64,000 bases of DNA from Staphylococcus pragensis (GCF_004785665.1 NZ_SRPJ01000004.1:1-64000), one strand, 5' to 3'; shown: positions 10,337 to 20,046, numbered from the stretch's first letter. The notes: generated by a model not told the origin, from the sequence alone. Translations and numbers: made by a program.

Positions 10337-11144
10337 ATTTCACCTGTTGTTGTGTATCATCTTTTACATTTTGGGTATGATTTGTATATTTATACTTTTC
10401 ATGAGCAACATAGCGCACTAACATGAAATTGATTGTACCTAACAAGACTAAGAAAATTATAAAATAAATGTGATAAGCGATATTATACATATTTACAGCA
10501 CCAAAAATAACTGAACTAGCTGAGCCATCTAAAAGATAATACATTGGATTAATCTTTAAAATTTGGTTAATAATATGGAATTTCGTACTAGGAATATAAA
10601 TAATTGGCACTAAGAAGAAACAAATCGCACTAACAATCATAAATAGTTTAGTTACTTTGTTGCTAATTAAATCAAGTAATCCTAGAGTTACGACAATAAA
10701 TATCATAAACAGTATACACATTAAAGCAAAGAATAAATATGAAATTACCGAAGTTTCTAAGTTCGTAGGTTTAAAAATAGCTATAATAAATGATAATACC
10801 CAAATAACAATATTACCCATGATGATATTCATGATAGCAGTAACTAAAGGTGTTAATTGAAACGACTTAGTAATTAGGTAATCTCTACTATACTCCATAT
10901 ATGCTTTATAAATTGTACTTACTATTGATATAAATGTAATCAAAGTAGTAAGTCGATATAACCATTGAGCTTTAACTATTTCCTCTATTTCTAAAAAAGA
11001 TACACATAACAGTAAGATAACAACTAGAATCAACTGTGCTAAGAATAAGTAAGCAAACCATTTCCATGTATTAAATAATCTTTGCTTTGCAAATTTTAAA
11101 AGCGATGGAAAGTGTTTAAAATATAAAATTAAATTATCTATCAT
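10335..11144 (-). CDS. TagG-like ABC-2 type permease
   Basis: A 269-aa protein with six predicted membrane helices and a short charged C-terminus, the fold of ABC-2 permeases such as TagG of the wall teichoic acid exporter. The start is ATG 11144 behind AGGTGG, eight bases after the stop of the adjoining ABC protein. The longer reading from 11174 would overlap that gene. Staphylococci carry the true tagGH elsewhere, so this is a paralogous system. The partner ATPase upstream has degenerate catalytic motifs, which makes the energetics of this pair uncertain. Substrate is unknown. Confidence 0.75.
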   Translation of the reverse strand: MIDNLILYFKHFPSLLKFAKQRLFNTWKWFAYLFLAQLILVVILLLCVSFLEIEEIVKAQWLYRLTTLITFISIVSTIYKAYMEYSRDYLITKSFQLTPLVTAIMNIIMGNIVIWVLSFIIAIFKPTNLETSVISYLFFALMCILFMIFIVVTLGLLDLISNKVTKLFMIVSAICFFLVPIIYIPSTKFHIINQILKINPMYYLLDGSASSVIFGAVNMYNIAYHIYFIIFLVLLGTINFMLVRYVAHEKYKYTNHTQNVKDDTQQQVK

Positions 11145-11152
11145 TTTTCCAC

Positions 11153-12670
11153 CTACAATTCCACATAAATCCATTTATTGTTCTTCATATCAGCAATTAA
11201 ATAGCCATCAGTCGTTTTAACAGTCCATAAATTTTGTTTAATATGATATTTCTCTTTTAATTTATCTTTATCAACTATTGGATATACAAAACCAGTCAAT
11301 TTATTCTCGTCATTAAATAACATATCAATAGGTTGTTGTGTTATAGGCACTACAAAGCGCTGATCTTTTTCTGGTACAAGTGTTTTCTTTACTTGATCGT
11401 GTTTTTTATGTAATTGGCCATTGAAATAATCAACGTAGTTACTATAGTTTGATTTCATATATGGTGCCAACGTTTTAAATTCATGAGATTCATAGAGGGC
11501 AGCCGGATTAAAATATTGCAATTTACTTTTTCCAATTTCATAATTTTTATCATCAACGACAACGCGGTAATTTTTAGCACTTTCACCTGTAATAGTAACG
11601 AAACTATATTTTGGTATATTGCGATTTTCTTCTCCATTTAATTTGACTGATTTATCAAGAACAATGCCATATGCCAATTTATCTTCAAATGGATCCTTAT
11701 CTTTATTTTGTACTTTCTTTTGAACTTCATTCGCTGGTATTTCAATTTTACCGACATTATTTACTACCATTGCAGCAAATAATACGAAAGCTAATAATCC
11801 TGCAATTAATATCGTCCAAAATTTAACTATGAAGTCTGGAATTTTGACATGTTTATATCGTTCAACTCTTTTGAAGTTGTAACTCATCTCAGGTAATCGG
11901 CTTCGACTTTCTTTCCAATCAAGGTCAAAATTTTGCTTCTCTTCTTCACTTTGAATACTTAATCTATCACGTTCATGTTCTCTAAATACTGGCAATACTT
12001 GATTTAATGAGCCTTCTAAACGCAATTGCCCATGTGAAATCCATGCTACATAGTTACTAACTTGAGCAACTTTATCTACATCATTATCAATAAAGACAAT
12101 CGATAGGTTCTCAGAAACATAATCTTTAGTCAGTTCTTTCGCTTTTTGTAAAAAGTCTTCATTAAGATGTTCAATAATGTGATTTAAAATTATCACTTCA
12201 TTTCGGCATACTCTTGCAATACTCAATATCAATTGCGCAAATTCTGCATGACTAAGCTCATTCACTTTTGTAGAAGATTTCTCATCTAAATGTGCAAATT
12301 TAATAATTTGTTCAACACTATGTGAAGATGTTTCGTATGTAAATAATCGTTGAATATCTTGAGTATATTCTTCTACAGTAATATTTAATAAATGTTTATC
12401 TTTAATATCACCATAATATGTAGAAACCGATTGAATCACTTTACCTCTATCGGGTTTGATATCACCGGACATAATCCTGCCAAGCAATGTTTTAGATGAG
12501 CCAGGTTCTCCAATAATTGCTAGCGCTTCACCTTGATATATATGCAATGATATCTTATTTAATTCAATATCTTCAGCAGCATAGCCAAATGGTAAATACC
12601 ATTTCCTATCTTTCTTATTCCTATAATATTGCGTAACGTTAAGTAACTTTAAAACTATAGAACTTCCCAT
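11153..12670 (-). CDS. TagH-like ABC protein with degenerate ATPase motifs
   Basis: A 505-aa protein in three parts: an ABC ATPase-like domain (about 1-230), one membrane helix (about 281-303) and a C-terminal extracytoplasmic region (about 310-505). This matches long TagH proteins such as that of B. subtilis. The Walker A loop (GEPGSSKT, 54-61) is intact. The signature reads LSHAEFAQ (139-146) in place of LSGGQ. The Walker B region reads VIILNHIIEH (159-168) and lacks the Asp-Glu pair. The switch region reads IDND (194-197) with no His. It may bind ATP but probably hydrolyses it poorly or not at all. The gene is the first of a pair with the TagG-like permease. Confidence 0.78.
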   Translation of the reverse strand: MGSSIVLKLLNVTQYYRNKKDRKWYLPFGYAAEDIELNKISLHIYQGEALAIIGEPGSSKTLLGRIMSGDIKPDRGKVIQSVSTYYGDIKDKHLLNITVEEYTQDIQRLFTYETSSHSVEQIIKFAHLDEKSSTKVNELSHAEFAQLILSIARVCRNEVIILNHIIEHLNEDFLQKAKELTKDYVSENLSIVFIDNDVDKVAQVSNYVAWISHGQLRLEGSLNQVLPVFREHERDRLSIQSEEEKQNFDLDWKESRSRLPEMSYNFKRVERYKHVKIPDFIVKFWTILIAGLLAFVLFAAMVVNNVGKIEIPANEVQKKVQNKDKDPFEDKLAYGIVLDKSVKLNGEENRNIPKYSFVTITGESAKNYRVVVDDKNYEIGKSKLQYFNPAALYESHEFKTLAPYMKSNYSNYVDYFNGQLHKKHDQVKKTLVPEKDQRFVVPITQQPIDMLFNDENKLTGFVYPIVDKDKLKEKYHIKQNLWTVKTTDGYLIADMKNNKWIYVEL

Positions 12671-12685
12671 TCTTGTTACATCCTT

Positions 12686-13000
12686 CTAAATTTTTAATAA
12701 AGCGATTGGCAAACCTTCCTCTGGATTAGAACTATTAATTCTATACCCCCATGCGAATATACCTTTTAAACGTTCGACTTTAAAATATTGTTCACTGCCA
12801 TCTGCTAATTTATACATTCTGCCAAGTTCGATTTTATTGCGATCTACCAAATAACTTTCGGCTACAATCACTTTACTCTGGTAGACATCATATTCATTCA
12901 TAATGCCGTTCATTTCTGCTTTACGCATTTTCTCTTTATACGTTTGAATTTCATGTCTTAATTCTTGTTCAGACATTTCACTAAGTTTTTTATCATTCAT
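12686..13000 (-). CDS. YfhH family protein (DUF1811)
   Basis: A 104-aa protein of the YfhH family found next to recX in Bacillus and Staphylococcus. An N-terminal helical hairpin rich in Glu and Lys (about 1-45) is followed by a small beta-rich part with the [20 protein letters not shown] segment. The function is not known. The start ATG at 13000 overlaps the recX stop codon (ATGAATGA), so translation is coupled to recX. An upstream in-frame GTG at 13012 lies inside recX and looks unlikely. Confidence 0.85.
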   Translation of the reverse strand: MNDKKLSEMSEQELRHEIQTYKEKMRKAEMNGIMNEYDVYQSKVIVAESYLVDRNKIELGRMYKLADGSEQYFKVERLKGIFAWGYRINSSNPEEGLPIALLKI

Positions 13001-13796
13001 CAGAAATACCACTTTCTTCTAATTTATCTTTAATTTTATCATATTTATAGCCTTTTCTCATAAGGGACTCGATGGTTTTCATCACAAGCATTTGTCCATC
13101 ATATTTACGACGTTGTTTATGATAAACTTTCTCTAAATCACGTTGTAGTAAATCATCCATCATCGCTTCATCTTGCGTAAAATCTAATTCACTCATAGCT
13201 TGATTAGCTACTTCCATAGAATACCCCTTTTGAACTAAGCTCTGCAAAACTTTTTGTTTTATTTTACTTTCTGGCCCTTTTTTAGTTTTCATTATTTTTT
13301 GGGCTACATTAACTACCGCTTCTAAGGGTTGTTCTTCCTCATATATCGCTACGAAATGATTAATAATGTTAGGTTCTACCCCTAATTGGTACAATTTCTG
13401 TTTATATACTTCCGGTCCTTTATCAGTAGTATTAATCATTGTATTTTTTAAACTTTCAGCGTAATCATTGTGATTAATATATTGTTCTCTATAGCAGTAA
13501 TCAATAACTTGTTGAATTGCCACATCACTAATTTCACTTTTTTCTAAATGTTGGCGCACTTCTTTTTCTGTTCTCTTTTTATAAGATAAATATTGAATAG
13601 CTAAATTCACACCTAATCTATAATGTTCATATTTCTGGATTTGTTCCATTTCAGCCACTTCAACTACTTGTCCTTTTTTTAAATTAAACTTCACTAAGGT
13701 ATTGATATCCATCCCCATTTCAAACTCTCCATCTAAGAACAGATTGAAACGTTCCTTATTCTTCTTTTGAACTTCAATTTTAGTAATTTTAGGCAT
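12993..13796 (-). CDS. recX: Recombination regulator RecX
   Basis: A 267-aa RecX, the long Gram-positive form made of repeated three-helix modules (about residues 60-110, 110-160, 160-215 and 215-262). It binds RecA filaments and modulates strand exchange. Characteristic stretches are [35 protein letters not shown] and [17 protein letters not shown]. The length is close to the 272 aa of S. aureus RecX. The start follows AGGAGGGAAAATT. It is cotranscribed with yfhH and sits beside mgt, as in S. aureus. Confidence 0.93.
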   Translation of the reverse strand: MPKITKIEVQKKNKERFNLFLDGEFEMGMDINTLVKFNLKKGQVVEVAEMEQIQKYEHYRLGVNLAIQYLSYKKRTEKEVRQHLEKSEISDVAIQQVIDYCYREQYINHNDYAESLKNTMINTTDKGPEVYKQKLYQLGVEPNIINHFVAIYEEEQPLEAVVNVAQKIMKTKKGPESKIKQKVLQSLVQKGYSMEVANQAMSELDFTQDEAMMDDLLQRDLEKVYHKQRRKYDGQMLVMKTIESLMRKGYKYDKIKDKLEESGISDE

Positions 13797-13922
13797 AATT
13801 TTCCCTCCTTTTCTGAAAATGAATAATTATAATTGCTCGAGAATATTTCCAACTTCAACATTTATCATTTTATAATAGCTATCCTCACTCTCAAAGCATT
13901 TTAACTATCTAGATAAATAAAA

Positions 13923-13960
13923 AATGAAGATTAAGACTTTTATTCATCTTACTCTTCATT
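13923..13960 (-). terminator. mgt terminator
   Basis: Arms 13923-13936 and 13947-13960 form a 14-bp stem in the minus-strand transcript, one pair being G-U that would be a mismatch on the plus strand. A T-rich tail (ATTTTTTATTT) follows. It lies 13 bases beyond the mgt stop. Confidence 0.78.
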
Positions 13961-13972
13961 CATAACAACATC

Positions 13973-14785
13973 TTAATAATTATTTAATTGTGATAATGCT
14001 TCTTGATATTGGTCATCATTAATATAATTTTGTTGTTTCATTTTTTCTAAATTTGTTTTAATACGATTTTTAAAATTGTCGGACATGTTATTGATATCAT
14101 ATACACTTGGTGCGTTCACTTTACTTGCTAAAATAGCACTTTGTAACACAGTAATTTGAGACATACTACTATTGTTTTGATTAGTAGTAGTTCCAAAGTA
14201 ATAGTTTGCAGCACTCTCAATTGTATATTGATCACTACCATAATAAATATTATTTAAATAAAAACTTAAGATTTGGTTTTTATTATATTCTTGCTCTACT
14301 TTGTGAGCTACAAACAGTTCTTTAAGTTTTCTAGTAAAAGACCGTTCATTATCATAGTAATAGTTTTTTACAGTTTGTTGTGTGATCGTACTTCCACCTT
14401 GAACGTCATGTTCACCTATCGTTGAAAATATGGCACGAACCGTTCCTTTAACATCAACTCCATGATGTTTATAAAATCGTTCATCCTCCATAGAAATAAA
14501 TGCCCCTTTTACATAATCAGGCATATTATCTACTGGAACATAACTACTTTTATTCTCAATTGTTTGTAAAGCCTCCACATTCGCTCTAGAAGATAAGAAA
14601 TACATTAAACCAGTAAACAAAGCGAATAGGATTGCAAAAATAATAAATATTCTTAAAAAAATACGTTTACTTTTTTTCTTTTTAGGCGGTTTACCTACAG
14701 GTCTGTAATACGTATTATAATGTGGTTCATTTTGATGATGTGGATATCTCTCAGGCGAGTTGTTATATCTTTGGCTTCTTTTCAT
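13973..14785 (-). CDS. mgt: Monofunctional peptidoglycan glycosyltransferase
   Basis: A 270-aa GT51 enzyme (Mgt/SgtB) that polymerises lipid II into glycan strands without a transpeptidase domain. A basic cytoplasmic tail (1-44) and one membrane anchor (about 45-67) precede the GT51 domain. The signature motifs are [16 protein letters not shown] (with the catalytic Glu), [24 protein letters not shown] and the NNIYYGS segment. Length and layout match the S. aureus 269-aa protein. It lies upstream of recX on the same strand but has its own terminator at 13923-13960. Confidence 0.95.
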   Translation of the reverse strand: MKRSQRYNNSPERYPHHQNEPHYNTYYRPVGKPPKKKKSKRIFLRIFIIFAILFALFTGLMYFLSSRANVEALQTIENKSSYVPVDNMPDYVKGAFISMEDERFYKHHGVDVKGTVRAIFSTIGEHDVQGGSTITQQTVKNYYYDNERSFTRKLKELFVAHKVEQEYNKNQILSFYLNNIYYGSDQYTIESAANYYFGTTTNQNNSSMSQITVLQSAILASKVNAPSVYDINNMSDNFKNRIKTNLEKMKQQNYINDDQYQEALSQLNNY

Positions 14786-15005
14786 GCGCTAGCTCCTTTA
14801 CTTAAACTCACTCTATATTTGAGAGTTTAACAGTACTTTATATTTTTAGCTATACTTATCATCAAAAATCAGTCCCAAGGTGTATTACGTATGCGACTTG
14901 AGACTATACAAAGCAAAAAACTGTCCACAAAGTCAATGACTTCATGGACAGCTTTACTTGAAACAATTATATGCTTCAAATACTAGTTAATCCTATTAAA
15001 TATAA
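14786..15005. other. Intergenic region upstream of mgt
   Basis: It holds the terminator at 14918-14954, a weaker inverted repeat at about 14871-14905 and presumably the mgt promoter. No coding region is supported. Confidence 0.5.
14918..14954 (-). terminator. Terminator of the DJ-1/PfpI gene
   Basis: Arms 14918-14934 and 14938-14954 give a 17-bp stem with a 3-base loop on the minus strand, followed by TTTG. A second weaker inverted repeat (CAGTCCCAAG with CTTGAGACT) lies at about 14871-14905. Confidence 0.78.
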
Positions 15006-15524
15006 TTAGTCTTCTAATTGTTTTACGATTTCTCTATTGAAATCATCTAAATCGTCAGGTGTACGGCTTGTAACGATATTTTTGTCAACAGCTACTGATT
15101 CATCAACAACGTTTGCACCTGCATTTGATAAATCTTTACGTACGTTTAATACAGCAGTTAAAGTACGACCATTTAAATCATCAGTATCGATTAATACTTG
15201 AGGTCCGTGACAAATTGCGAATGTTGGTACATCATTTTTAGTGAAATATTTAGCGAATGCGCCATAACGACCTTCTGCATCTCCACGTAAGTGGTCTGGA
15301 GAGAAGCCACCAGGAATTAATAATGCATCGTAGTCTTCTGGTTTAGCATCTGCAATGCTTACATTAACTGTAGCTTTTTCACCATGTTTACCAACTACTT
15401 CTGCGTTAGCAGTATCTCCAATAATTTCAGTTTCAAATCCAACTTCTTCTAAAGCTTCTTTAGGACTTGTTAATTCGATATCTTCAAATTCGTCTGCTAA
15501 GATAATTGCTACTTTTTTAGCCAT
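15006..15524 (-). CDS. DJ-1/PfpI family protein (SAV1875 ortholog)
   Basis: A 172-aa DJ-1/PfpI-fold protein of the type annotated as intracellular protease or deglycase. Conserved residues are Glu17 and the nucleophile-elbow motif AICHGPQ with Cys105 followed by His106. The S. aureus ortholog SAV1875 has a known structure in which Cys105 is prone to oxidation, so a role in oxidative stress or glycation repair is plausible but not shown. The start follows AAAGGTGAT. It is monocistronic, with its own terminator at 14918-14954. Confidence 0.9.
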   Translation of the reverse strand: MAKKVAIILADEFEDIELTSPKEALEEVGFETEIIGDTANAEVVGKHGEKATVNVSIADAKPEDYDALLIPGGFSPDHLRGDAEGRYGAFAKYFTKNDVPTFAICHGPQVLIDTDDLNGRTLTAVLNVRKDLSNAGANVVDESVAVDKNIVTSRTPDDLDDFNREIVKQLED

Positions 15525-15595
15525 ATGTGTATCACCTTTCTTAACTAATTTATATTTAATATATAGACAAGTTTAAGATGCTTTAAACATAAAAT

Positions 15596-15757
15596 TTATT
15601 TAGAGACTTGTTTTACTTTCTCTTCTAACTGATCTAGTAATCCAATCCACTCATCAATATCTTCTACACTGACTTCATCTGGATTAACATGATCGATATC
15701 CTCTAGAAATTTTGATAAACGACTTTTAATTTGGTCAATAGTTTGTTTTTCATCCAT
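15596..15757 (-). CDS. Small acidic protein, SE1561 family
   Basis: A 53-residue acidic, helical protein (MDEKQTIDQIKSRLSKF..., ending KVKQVSK). I recognise it as one of the short conserved staphylococcal families (SE1561 type) found beside the DJ-1 gene. The ATG at 15757 follows AAAGGAGC with an 11-base gap. It has no cysteines, signal peptide or membrane segment. The heptad-like Leu and Ile spacing suggests a helical hairpin. Function unknown. It lies divergent from the radical SAM gene. Confidence 0.8.
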   Translation of the reverse strand: MDEKQTIDQIKSRLSKFLEDIDHVNPDEVSVEDIDEWIGLLDQLEEKVKQVSK

Positions 15758-15908
15758 TAAAATGAACGCTCCTTTAAAAATGATTTTATTTAACTATTAC
15801 GTTAGTTTTATCCTAACAGAATTTGACAAAAAGGGATATAATCTTAATAATGTTTACTGTACTTTTTAGCAACGGAGAAAGGAATTTATAAGTTTAGGAG
15901 TAATAAAA

Positions 15909-17054
15909 ATGTTGATGACAAATAGTAAAAAATCCATTTCGATAACAAATGATCCGTGGGAAGCTTATAATGATATCGAAGAACATGGGAACTTAACTTT
16001 AAGTAATATTGAATTTACTACCACTAATTTATGTAATATGCGTTGTAGCCATTGTGCTGTAGGTTACACATTACAAACCAAAGATCCAGACCCTCTACCT
16101 ATGGATTTAATTTATAGACGTTTAGATGAAATCCCTCATTTACGTACAATGTCTATTACTGGTGGCGAGCCAATGTTTTCTAAGAAATCTATTAAAAACG
16201 TTGTGAAGCCACTTTTAAAATATGCGCAAAATCGCGGTATTTATGTACAAATGAATTCTAATTTAACACTTCCTCAAGATCGTTATTTAGATATTGTTGA
16301 ATATATTGATGTAATGCATATTTCTCATAACTGGGGTACGATTCAAGAATTTACTGATGTTGGTTTCGGCGCAATGAAGAAACAACCTCCATTGAAGGCG
16401 AAATTAAAATTATATGAACAAATGTTAGACAATGCGAGCACTTTATCTGAGCAAGGGATGTTTGTATCAGCTGAAACAATGTTAAATCAAAGCACTTTAC
16501 CTTATTTAGATAAGATACATAATGAAATTGTGAATGATATGAAATGCAGCAGACATGAAGTTCATCCTATGTATCCTGCTGACTTTGCGAGTCAACTTAA
16601 CGTGTTGTCGCTTAAAGAAATGAAATCAGCTATTCATCATTTATTAGATATTCGTGATGAAGATGTTTGGATGTTATTTGGTACATTACCGATTTACCCA
16701 TGTATCAATGATGAGAATGACCAAGCGTTATTACAACGTTTAAGAGATGCTAAAAACGTTACTATGCGAAATGACCCTGATGGTCGTAGCCGTTTAAACG
16801 TGAATGTATTTAGTGGTGATGTGATTGTTACGGACTTCGGTGATGAAAATGGAACGATTTCTAATATAAAACGTGATAAGTTAACAGATGTGTTTAATAC
16901 TTGGTTAGATAGTGATTTAGCGAAATCTTTAAACTGTCACTGTGAAGCGTTCCAATGTTTAGGACCAAATGTGTTAGTCAAAAATATGTATTATCCAAAT
17001 ACGGATTTCAAACAAAACGAAATTGCTATGCATAGCGAACATATATTTAATTAG
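15909..17054 (+). CDS. yfkAB: Radical SAM protein YfkAB
   Basis: A 381-aa radical SAM enzyme. The CNMRCSHC motif (Cys42, Cys46, Cys49) binds the 4Fe-4S cluster that cleaves S-adenosylmethionine, and SITGGEPMFS is the SAM-binding GGE motif. A second cysteine group near the C-terminus, CHCEAFQC (about 343, 345, 350), is the CxCxxxxC signature of the YfkAB family and may hold an auxiliary cluster. The substrate is unknown. The B. subtilis equivalent is split or fused as yfkA/yfkB. The ATG lies behind AGGAG with an 8-base gap. It stands alone, with its own terminator. Confidence 0.88.
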   Translation: MLMTNSKKSISITNDPWEAYNDIEEHGNLTLSNIEFTTTNLCNMRCSHCAVGYTLQTKDPDPLPMDLIYRRLDEIPHLRTMSITGGEPMFSKKSIKNVVKPLLKYAQNRGIYVQMNSNLTLPQDRYLDIVEYIDVMHISHNWGTIQEFTDVGFGAMKKQPPLKAKLKLYEQMLDNASTLSEQGMFVSAETMLNQSTLPYLDKIHNEIVNDMKCSRHEVHPMYPADFASQLNVLSLKEMKSAIHHLLDIRDEDVWMLFGTLPIYPCINDENDQALLQRLRDAKNVTMRNDPDGRSRLNVNVFSGDVIVTDFGDENGTISNIKRDKLTDVFNTWLDSDLAKSLNCHCEAFQCLGPNVLVKNMYYPNTDFKQNEIAMHSEHIFN

Positions 17055-17060
17055 ATTAAA

Positions 17061-17104
17061 AGAAGCGGTTGGAACTTAACTAACATTCCAGCCGCTTCTA
17101 TATT
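17061..17104 (+). terminator. yfkAB terminator
   Basis: AGAAGCGGTTGGAA (17061-17074) pairs with TTCCAGCCGCTTCT (17086-17099), fully paired on the plus-strand transcript with one G-U pair. It probably also stops the convergent thioesterase gene. Confidence 0.75.
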
Positions 17105-17637
17105 TATACTTCTTCGATATTTTGTGCATTTGATAGAAAATCTAAAGTGCTTTTACTTTCTTCACGTCTATCTTTTCTACGTTGAACACGTTTAGGTGCG
17201 CTTTCGTAGAACCATTTCTCCACTTTCGTTTCTGGATAAACCTTAGGTACTTGCACAGGTTTGCCGTCATCATCTAATGCTACAAATGTTAAAAAACTTA
17301 ATGCAGCTAAGTGTCTTTCTTTATTTAATACGTCTTCAATGATAATTTGAACACAGACTTCCATTGAACTTGTACCCGCATAACTTACCATTGCTTCATA
17401 TGAAGTAATATCGCCTGTTTTAATCGGTCTTAAGAAATCAACTGAATCTGTAGATGCTGTTACTACTTGGGCATTAGCATGTTTCATTGCAGTAATAGCA
17501 GCAATTTCATCTATATTAGCCATTAAAGAACCGCCAAACATTGTATGATGATGGTTGGTATCTTGTGGAAAGACTTGTTTGGCTTTAACACTTTTTGACT
17601 CAGACATTGATTTTTTCTCAACTTGCTTTTGTGACAT
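17104..17637 (-). CDS. Acyl-CoA thioesterase (hotdog fold)
   Basis: A 177-aa protein with one hotdog domain (about residues 12-125), related to B. subtilis YkhA and the cytosolic acyl-CoA thioesterase family. The signature HHHTMFGGSLMANIDEIAAITA contains the HxxMFGG and N-x-D region that forms the active site. The C-terminal 40 residues are highly basic, an ending typical of the staphylococcal members. The acyl chain preference cannot be read from sequence. An internal ATG at codon 8 is an alternative start. The chosen start follows AGGGG. Confidence 0.85.
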   Translation of the reverse strand: MSQKQVEKKSMSESKSVKAKQVFPQDTNHHHTMFGGSLMANIDEIAAITAMKHANAQVVTASTDSVDFLRPIKTGDITSYEAMVSYAGTSSMEVCVQIIIEDVLNKERHLAALSFLTFVALDDDGKPVQVPKVYPETKVEKWFYESAPKRVQRRKDRREESKSTLDFLSNAQNIEEV

Positions 17638-17675
17638 TCTGACTACCCCTTTTATATATTCTATCTTTTAATATG

Positions 17676-18923
17676 TTATTGAGCCCAATCCCCATTTTCA
17701 AAAACTAATTCTTTACTGCCGTCATGAAGTATGCCGTAAATAGTTAAATCAGAACTACCTATCATAAAATCTACATGCGTATTTGAATCATTCAAACCAC
17801 TAGCAATCTTCTCTTCAGTAGTCATTTCAGTGCCACCTTTAACGTTGAAACCGTAAGCTGAGCCAATAGCTAAATGGCATGATGCGTTCTCATCAAATAA
17901 AGTATTGTAGAAAATAGTATTACGGTTAGAAATAGGTGAATCGTCTGGCACAAGTGCTACTTCACCTAATCGTTTAGAGCCCTCATCTGTATCAATTAAG
18001 TCTCTTAATACGTCTTCACCTTTTTCGGCTTTATAATCAACGATAACGCCATCTTTGAACGTTAATGTAAAACCATCGATAATAGTGCCGTTGTAACTTA
18101 ATGGAAGCTTATTCGTTACATAACCATTTACGTTATTGCGGTCTGGTGCTGTGAATACTTCTTCAGTAGGAATGTTCGCAATGAAAGGTTGTTGATCTCC
18201 ATTAACATAACTTGTAGCGTCTTCCCAAATATGTCCTTCTGGTAAGCCTACTACTAAATCTGTACCTTCAGAAAGATAATGTAATGCTTTATAATTTTTC
18301 TCTTGTAATTTATTCGCATGAACGCTTAAATTCTCCACATGCTTTTTCCAATTTTCAACTGGATTATTGCCGTCGATACGCACGATATCAAATACTTCGT
18401 CTACAAATTTATTAAATGCTTCCTCTTCTGAAAGCTCTGGATAAACGCGTTTAGCCCATGCTTTAGAAGGAAATGCAGCAACTACCCAAGGGAATTTATT
18501 TTTCTGGCTACCTTCCATATAACCTTTAAATGCTTGAGCATATTTCATTTGAGACGCTTTTAATTTTTTAGAATCTATACCATTTAATAAATCAGGATCT
18601 TCAGTAAGTAACGCTAAATTAGCAGCACCTCGATTTGCATAATCCATGCGTTCTTCAACATCATATGATTTTACTGGAGAATTTTCAAAAGTTTCTACAG
18701 ACTCATATTCAAATTTTAATCGACTTAATGTAGGGTCTCCATAAACCACTCTGACATCTGATGCGCCCGCTTTATAAGATTCTTCAACAATTAAGCGCGT
18801 TAACTCTATTGCATCTACAGATGATCTAATAAAAACAGGTTGTTTAGGTTGAACATTCATCCCTACTTTTACTAATAATTCTGCATATTGTTGTAATTTC
18901 TCTTCATAACTCAATGTTGCCAT
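17676..18923 (-). CDS. ampS: M29 family aminopeptidase (AmpS type)
   Basis: A 415-aa metalloaminopeptidase of family M29 (thermophilic aminopeptidase T, AmpS). Conserved residues for the two-metal site lie in [37 protein letters not shown], the [11 protein letters not shown] stretch and [13 protein letters not shown] near the C-terminus. The enzyme removes N-terminal residues from short peptides in the cytoplasm. The start follows AGGAGGAAGTTCAA, a strong site. The DUF1128 gene lies just upstream on the same strand (14-bp gap), so the two are probably cotranscribed. Confidence 0.91.
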   Translation of the reverse strand: MATLSYEEKLQQYAELLVKVGMNVQPKQPVFIRSSVDAIELTRLIVEESYKAGASDVRVVYGDPTLSRLKFEYESVETFENSPVKSYDVEERMDYANRGAANLALLTEDPDLLNGIDSKKLKASQMKYAQAFKGYMEGSQKNKFPWVVAAFPSKAWAKRVYPELSEEEAFNKFVDEVFDIVRIDGNNPVENWKKHVENLSVHANKLQEKNYKALHYLSEGTDLVVGLPEGHIWEDATSYVNGDQQPFIANIPTEEVFTAPDRNNVNGYVTNKLPLSYNGTIIDGFTLTFKDGVIVDYKAEKGEDVLRDLIDTDEGSKRLGEVALVPDDSPISNRNTIFYNTLFDENASCHLAIGSAYGFNVKGGTEMTTEEKIASGLNDSNTHVDFMIGSSDLTIYGILHDGSKELVFENGDWAQ

Positions 18924-18936
18924 TTGAACTTCCTCC

Positions 18937-19143
18937 TTAGTCTTGACGTAAATTGCCTAATTCATCTGCTATCGCTGTGACTTCGCTTGGTGAAAATGAC
19001 TCTTTAGACATCACAAAACTATGAATTTCTTCAATATCTTCATTATTTGCTTCTTTAAATTTATCCGGATTTAATAAACCTTGATTAACTATGTTTAATT
19101 TCTTTCTAATATCTTTAATCATTTCTTCATTACTTTGTGCCAT
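18937..19143 (-). CDS. DUF1128 family protein
   Basis: A 68-aa acidic helical protein of the DUF1128 family found only in Bacilli. It has no signal peptide, membrane segment or cysteine. I set the start at ATG 19143 ([12 protein letters not shown]) behind GAGGTGA. An in-frame start three codons upstream would place that binding site inside the gene. Function is unknown. It lies directly upstream of the aminopeptidase and divergent from ptpA, an arrangement also seen in S. aureus. Confidence 0.85.
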   Translation of the reverse strand: MAQSNEEMIKDIRKKLNIVNQGLLNPDKFKEANNEDIEEIHSFVMSKESFSPSEVTAIADELGNLRQD

Positions 19144-19283
19144 ATTCTTCACCTCTTTATTTCAACATTCTATCAAAGTATGAATATTTAATAAACTTTT
19201 ATAGAATTTGACAAATTTATTACTTTCTAAATGTTTAAATTAAATATAAAATGGTTTTATATTATAGTTTGGAGGTATGTATA

Positions 19284-19748
19284 TTGATAGATGTAGCTTT
19301 TGTCTGTCTAGGAAATATTTGTCGTTCTCCAATGGCTGAAGCAATTATGCGTCAGCGTTTAAAAGATCACGGTATTTCTGGAATAACTGTTCATTCAAGA
19401 GGTACAGGTCGTTGGAATTTAGGTGAACCTCCTCATGAGGGTACCCAAGATATTCTAAAACGTCATAATGTGCCCTTCGATGGTATGATAAGTGAGCTTT
19501 TTGAACCTAATGATGACTTTGATTACATCATTGCAATGGATCAAAGTAATGTAGATAATATCAAATCAATTAATCCTAATCTTAAAGGACAATTGTTCAA
19601 ATTGCTTGAATTTAGTAACATGGAAGAGAGTGATGTACCAGATCCATATTACACAAATAATTTCGAAGGCGTGTATGAAATGGTACAATCATCTTGTGAC
19701 AATCTAATAGATTTCATCATTAAAGATGCAAACATGAAAGAGGGGTAA
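19284..19748 (+). CDS. ptpA: Low-molecular-weight protein tyrosine phosphatase PtpA
   Basis: A 154-aa LMW-PTP closely matching S. aureus PtpA. The P-loop CLGNICRS carries the nucleophile Cys8 and the phosphate-binding Arg14, and the DPYY segment near residue 120 carries the general acid Asp. The start is TTG at 19284, with a perfect GGAGG eight bases upstream and the exact length of the S. aureus protein. The longer reading from 19251 would run through that binding site. S. aureus PtpA is secreted inside macrophages. A YtxH-like gene follows after 6 bp. Confidence 0.94.
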   Translation: MIDVAFVCLGNICRSPMAEAIMRQRLKDHGISGITVHSRGTGRWNLGEPPHEGTQDILKRHNVPFDGMISELFEPNDDFDYIIAMDQSNVDNIKSINPNLKGQLFKLLEFSNMEESDVPDPYYTNNFEGVYEMVQSSCDNLIDFIIKDANMKEG

Positions 19749-19754
19749 CTTAAA

Positions 19755-20039
19755 ATGGAAAACAAATTAATTCCTGGTATTATTATTGGTGCTATTGTTG
19801 GCGGTGCTGCTACATTAGCTGATAAATCAACTCGTAACTCATTAGTACAATCTGCTAAAGATGTTAAAAACGGTAATCGTTCTCGTAAACCATCTAAAAT
19901 CAGTTCTATTAAAGATGAAGTTATGTACTGGAAAGATACAATCGAAGAAATTCGCCGTAATAATCCAGAGTTAGAAAGATCAATTAGAGATGCTAAAGAT
20001 ACCTTTGTAAATCGTAAAAATAATCGTATCGGCAAATAA
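19755..20039 (+). CDS. YtxH domain-containing protein
   Basis: A 94-aa protein with a Gly- and Ala-rich hydrophobic N-terminal helix (about residues 5-22, LIPGIIIGAIVGGAATLA) and a long basic helical tail. This is the layout of YtxH-domain proteins, small general-stress-associated membrane-anchored proteins of Firmicutes with no known activity. It starts 6 bp after ptpA behind AGAGGGG, so the two are cotranscribed and end at the hairpin 20047-20089. Confidence 0.8.
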   Translation: MENKLIPGIIIGAIVGGAATLADKSTRNSLVQSAKDVKNGNRSRKPSKISSIKDEVMYWKDTIEEIRRNNPELERSIRDAKDTFVNRKNNRIGK

Positions 20040-20046
20040 TTGATAT

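Noticed and set aside
14871-14905. Second hairpin upstream of mgt as a regulatory leader
   Set aside because: The arms (CAGTCCCAAG and CTTGAGACT) pair imperfectly and no known leader family matches; insufficient for a separate feature.
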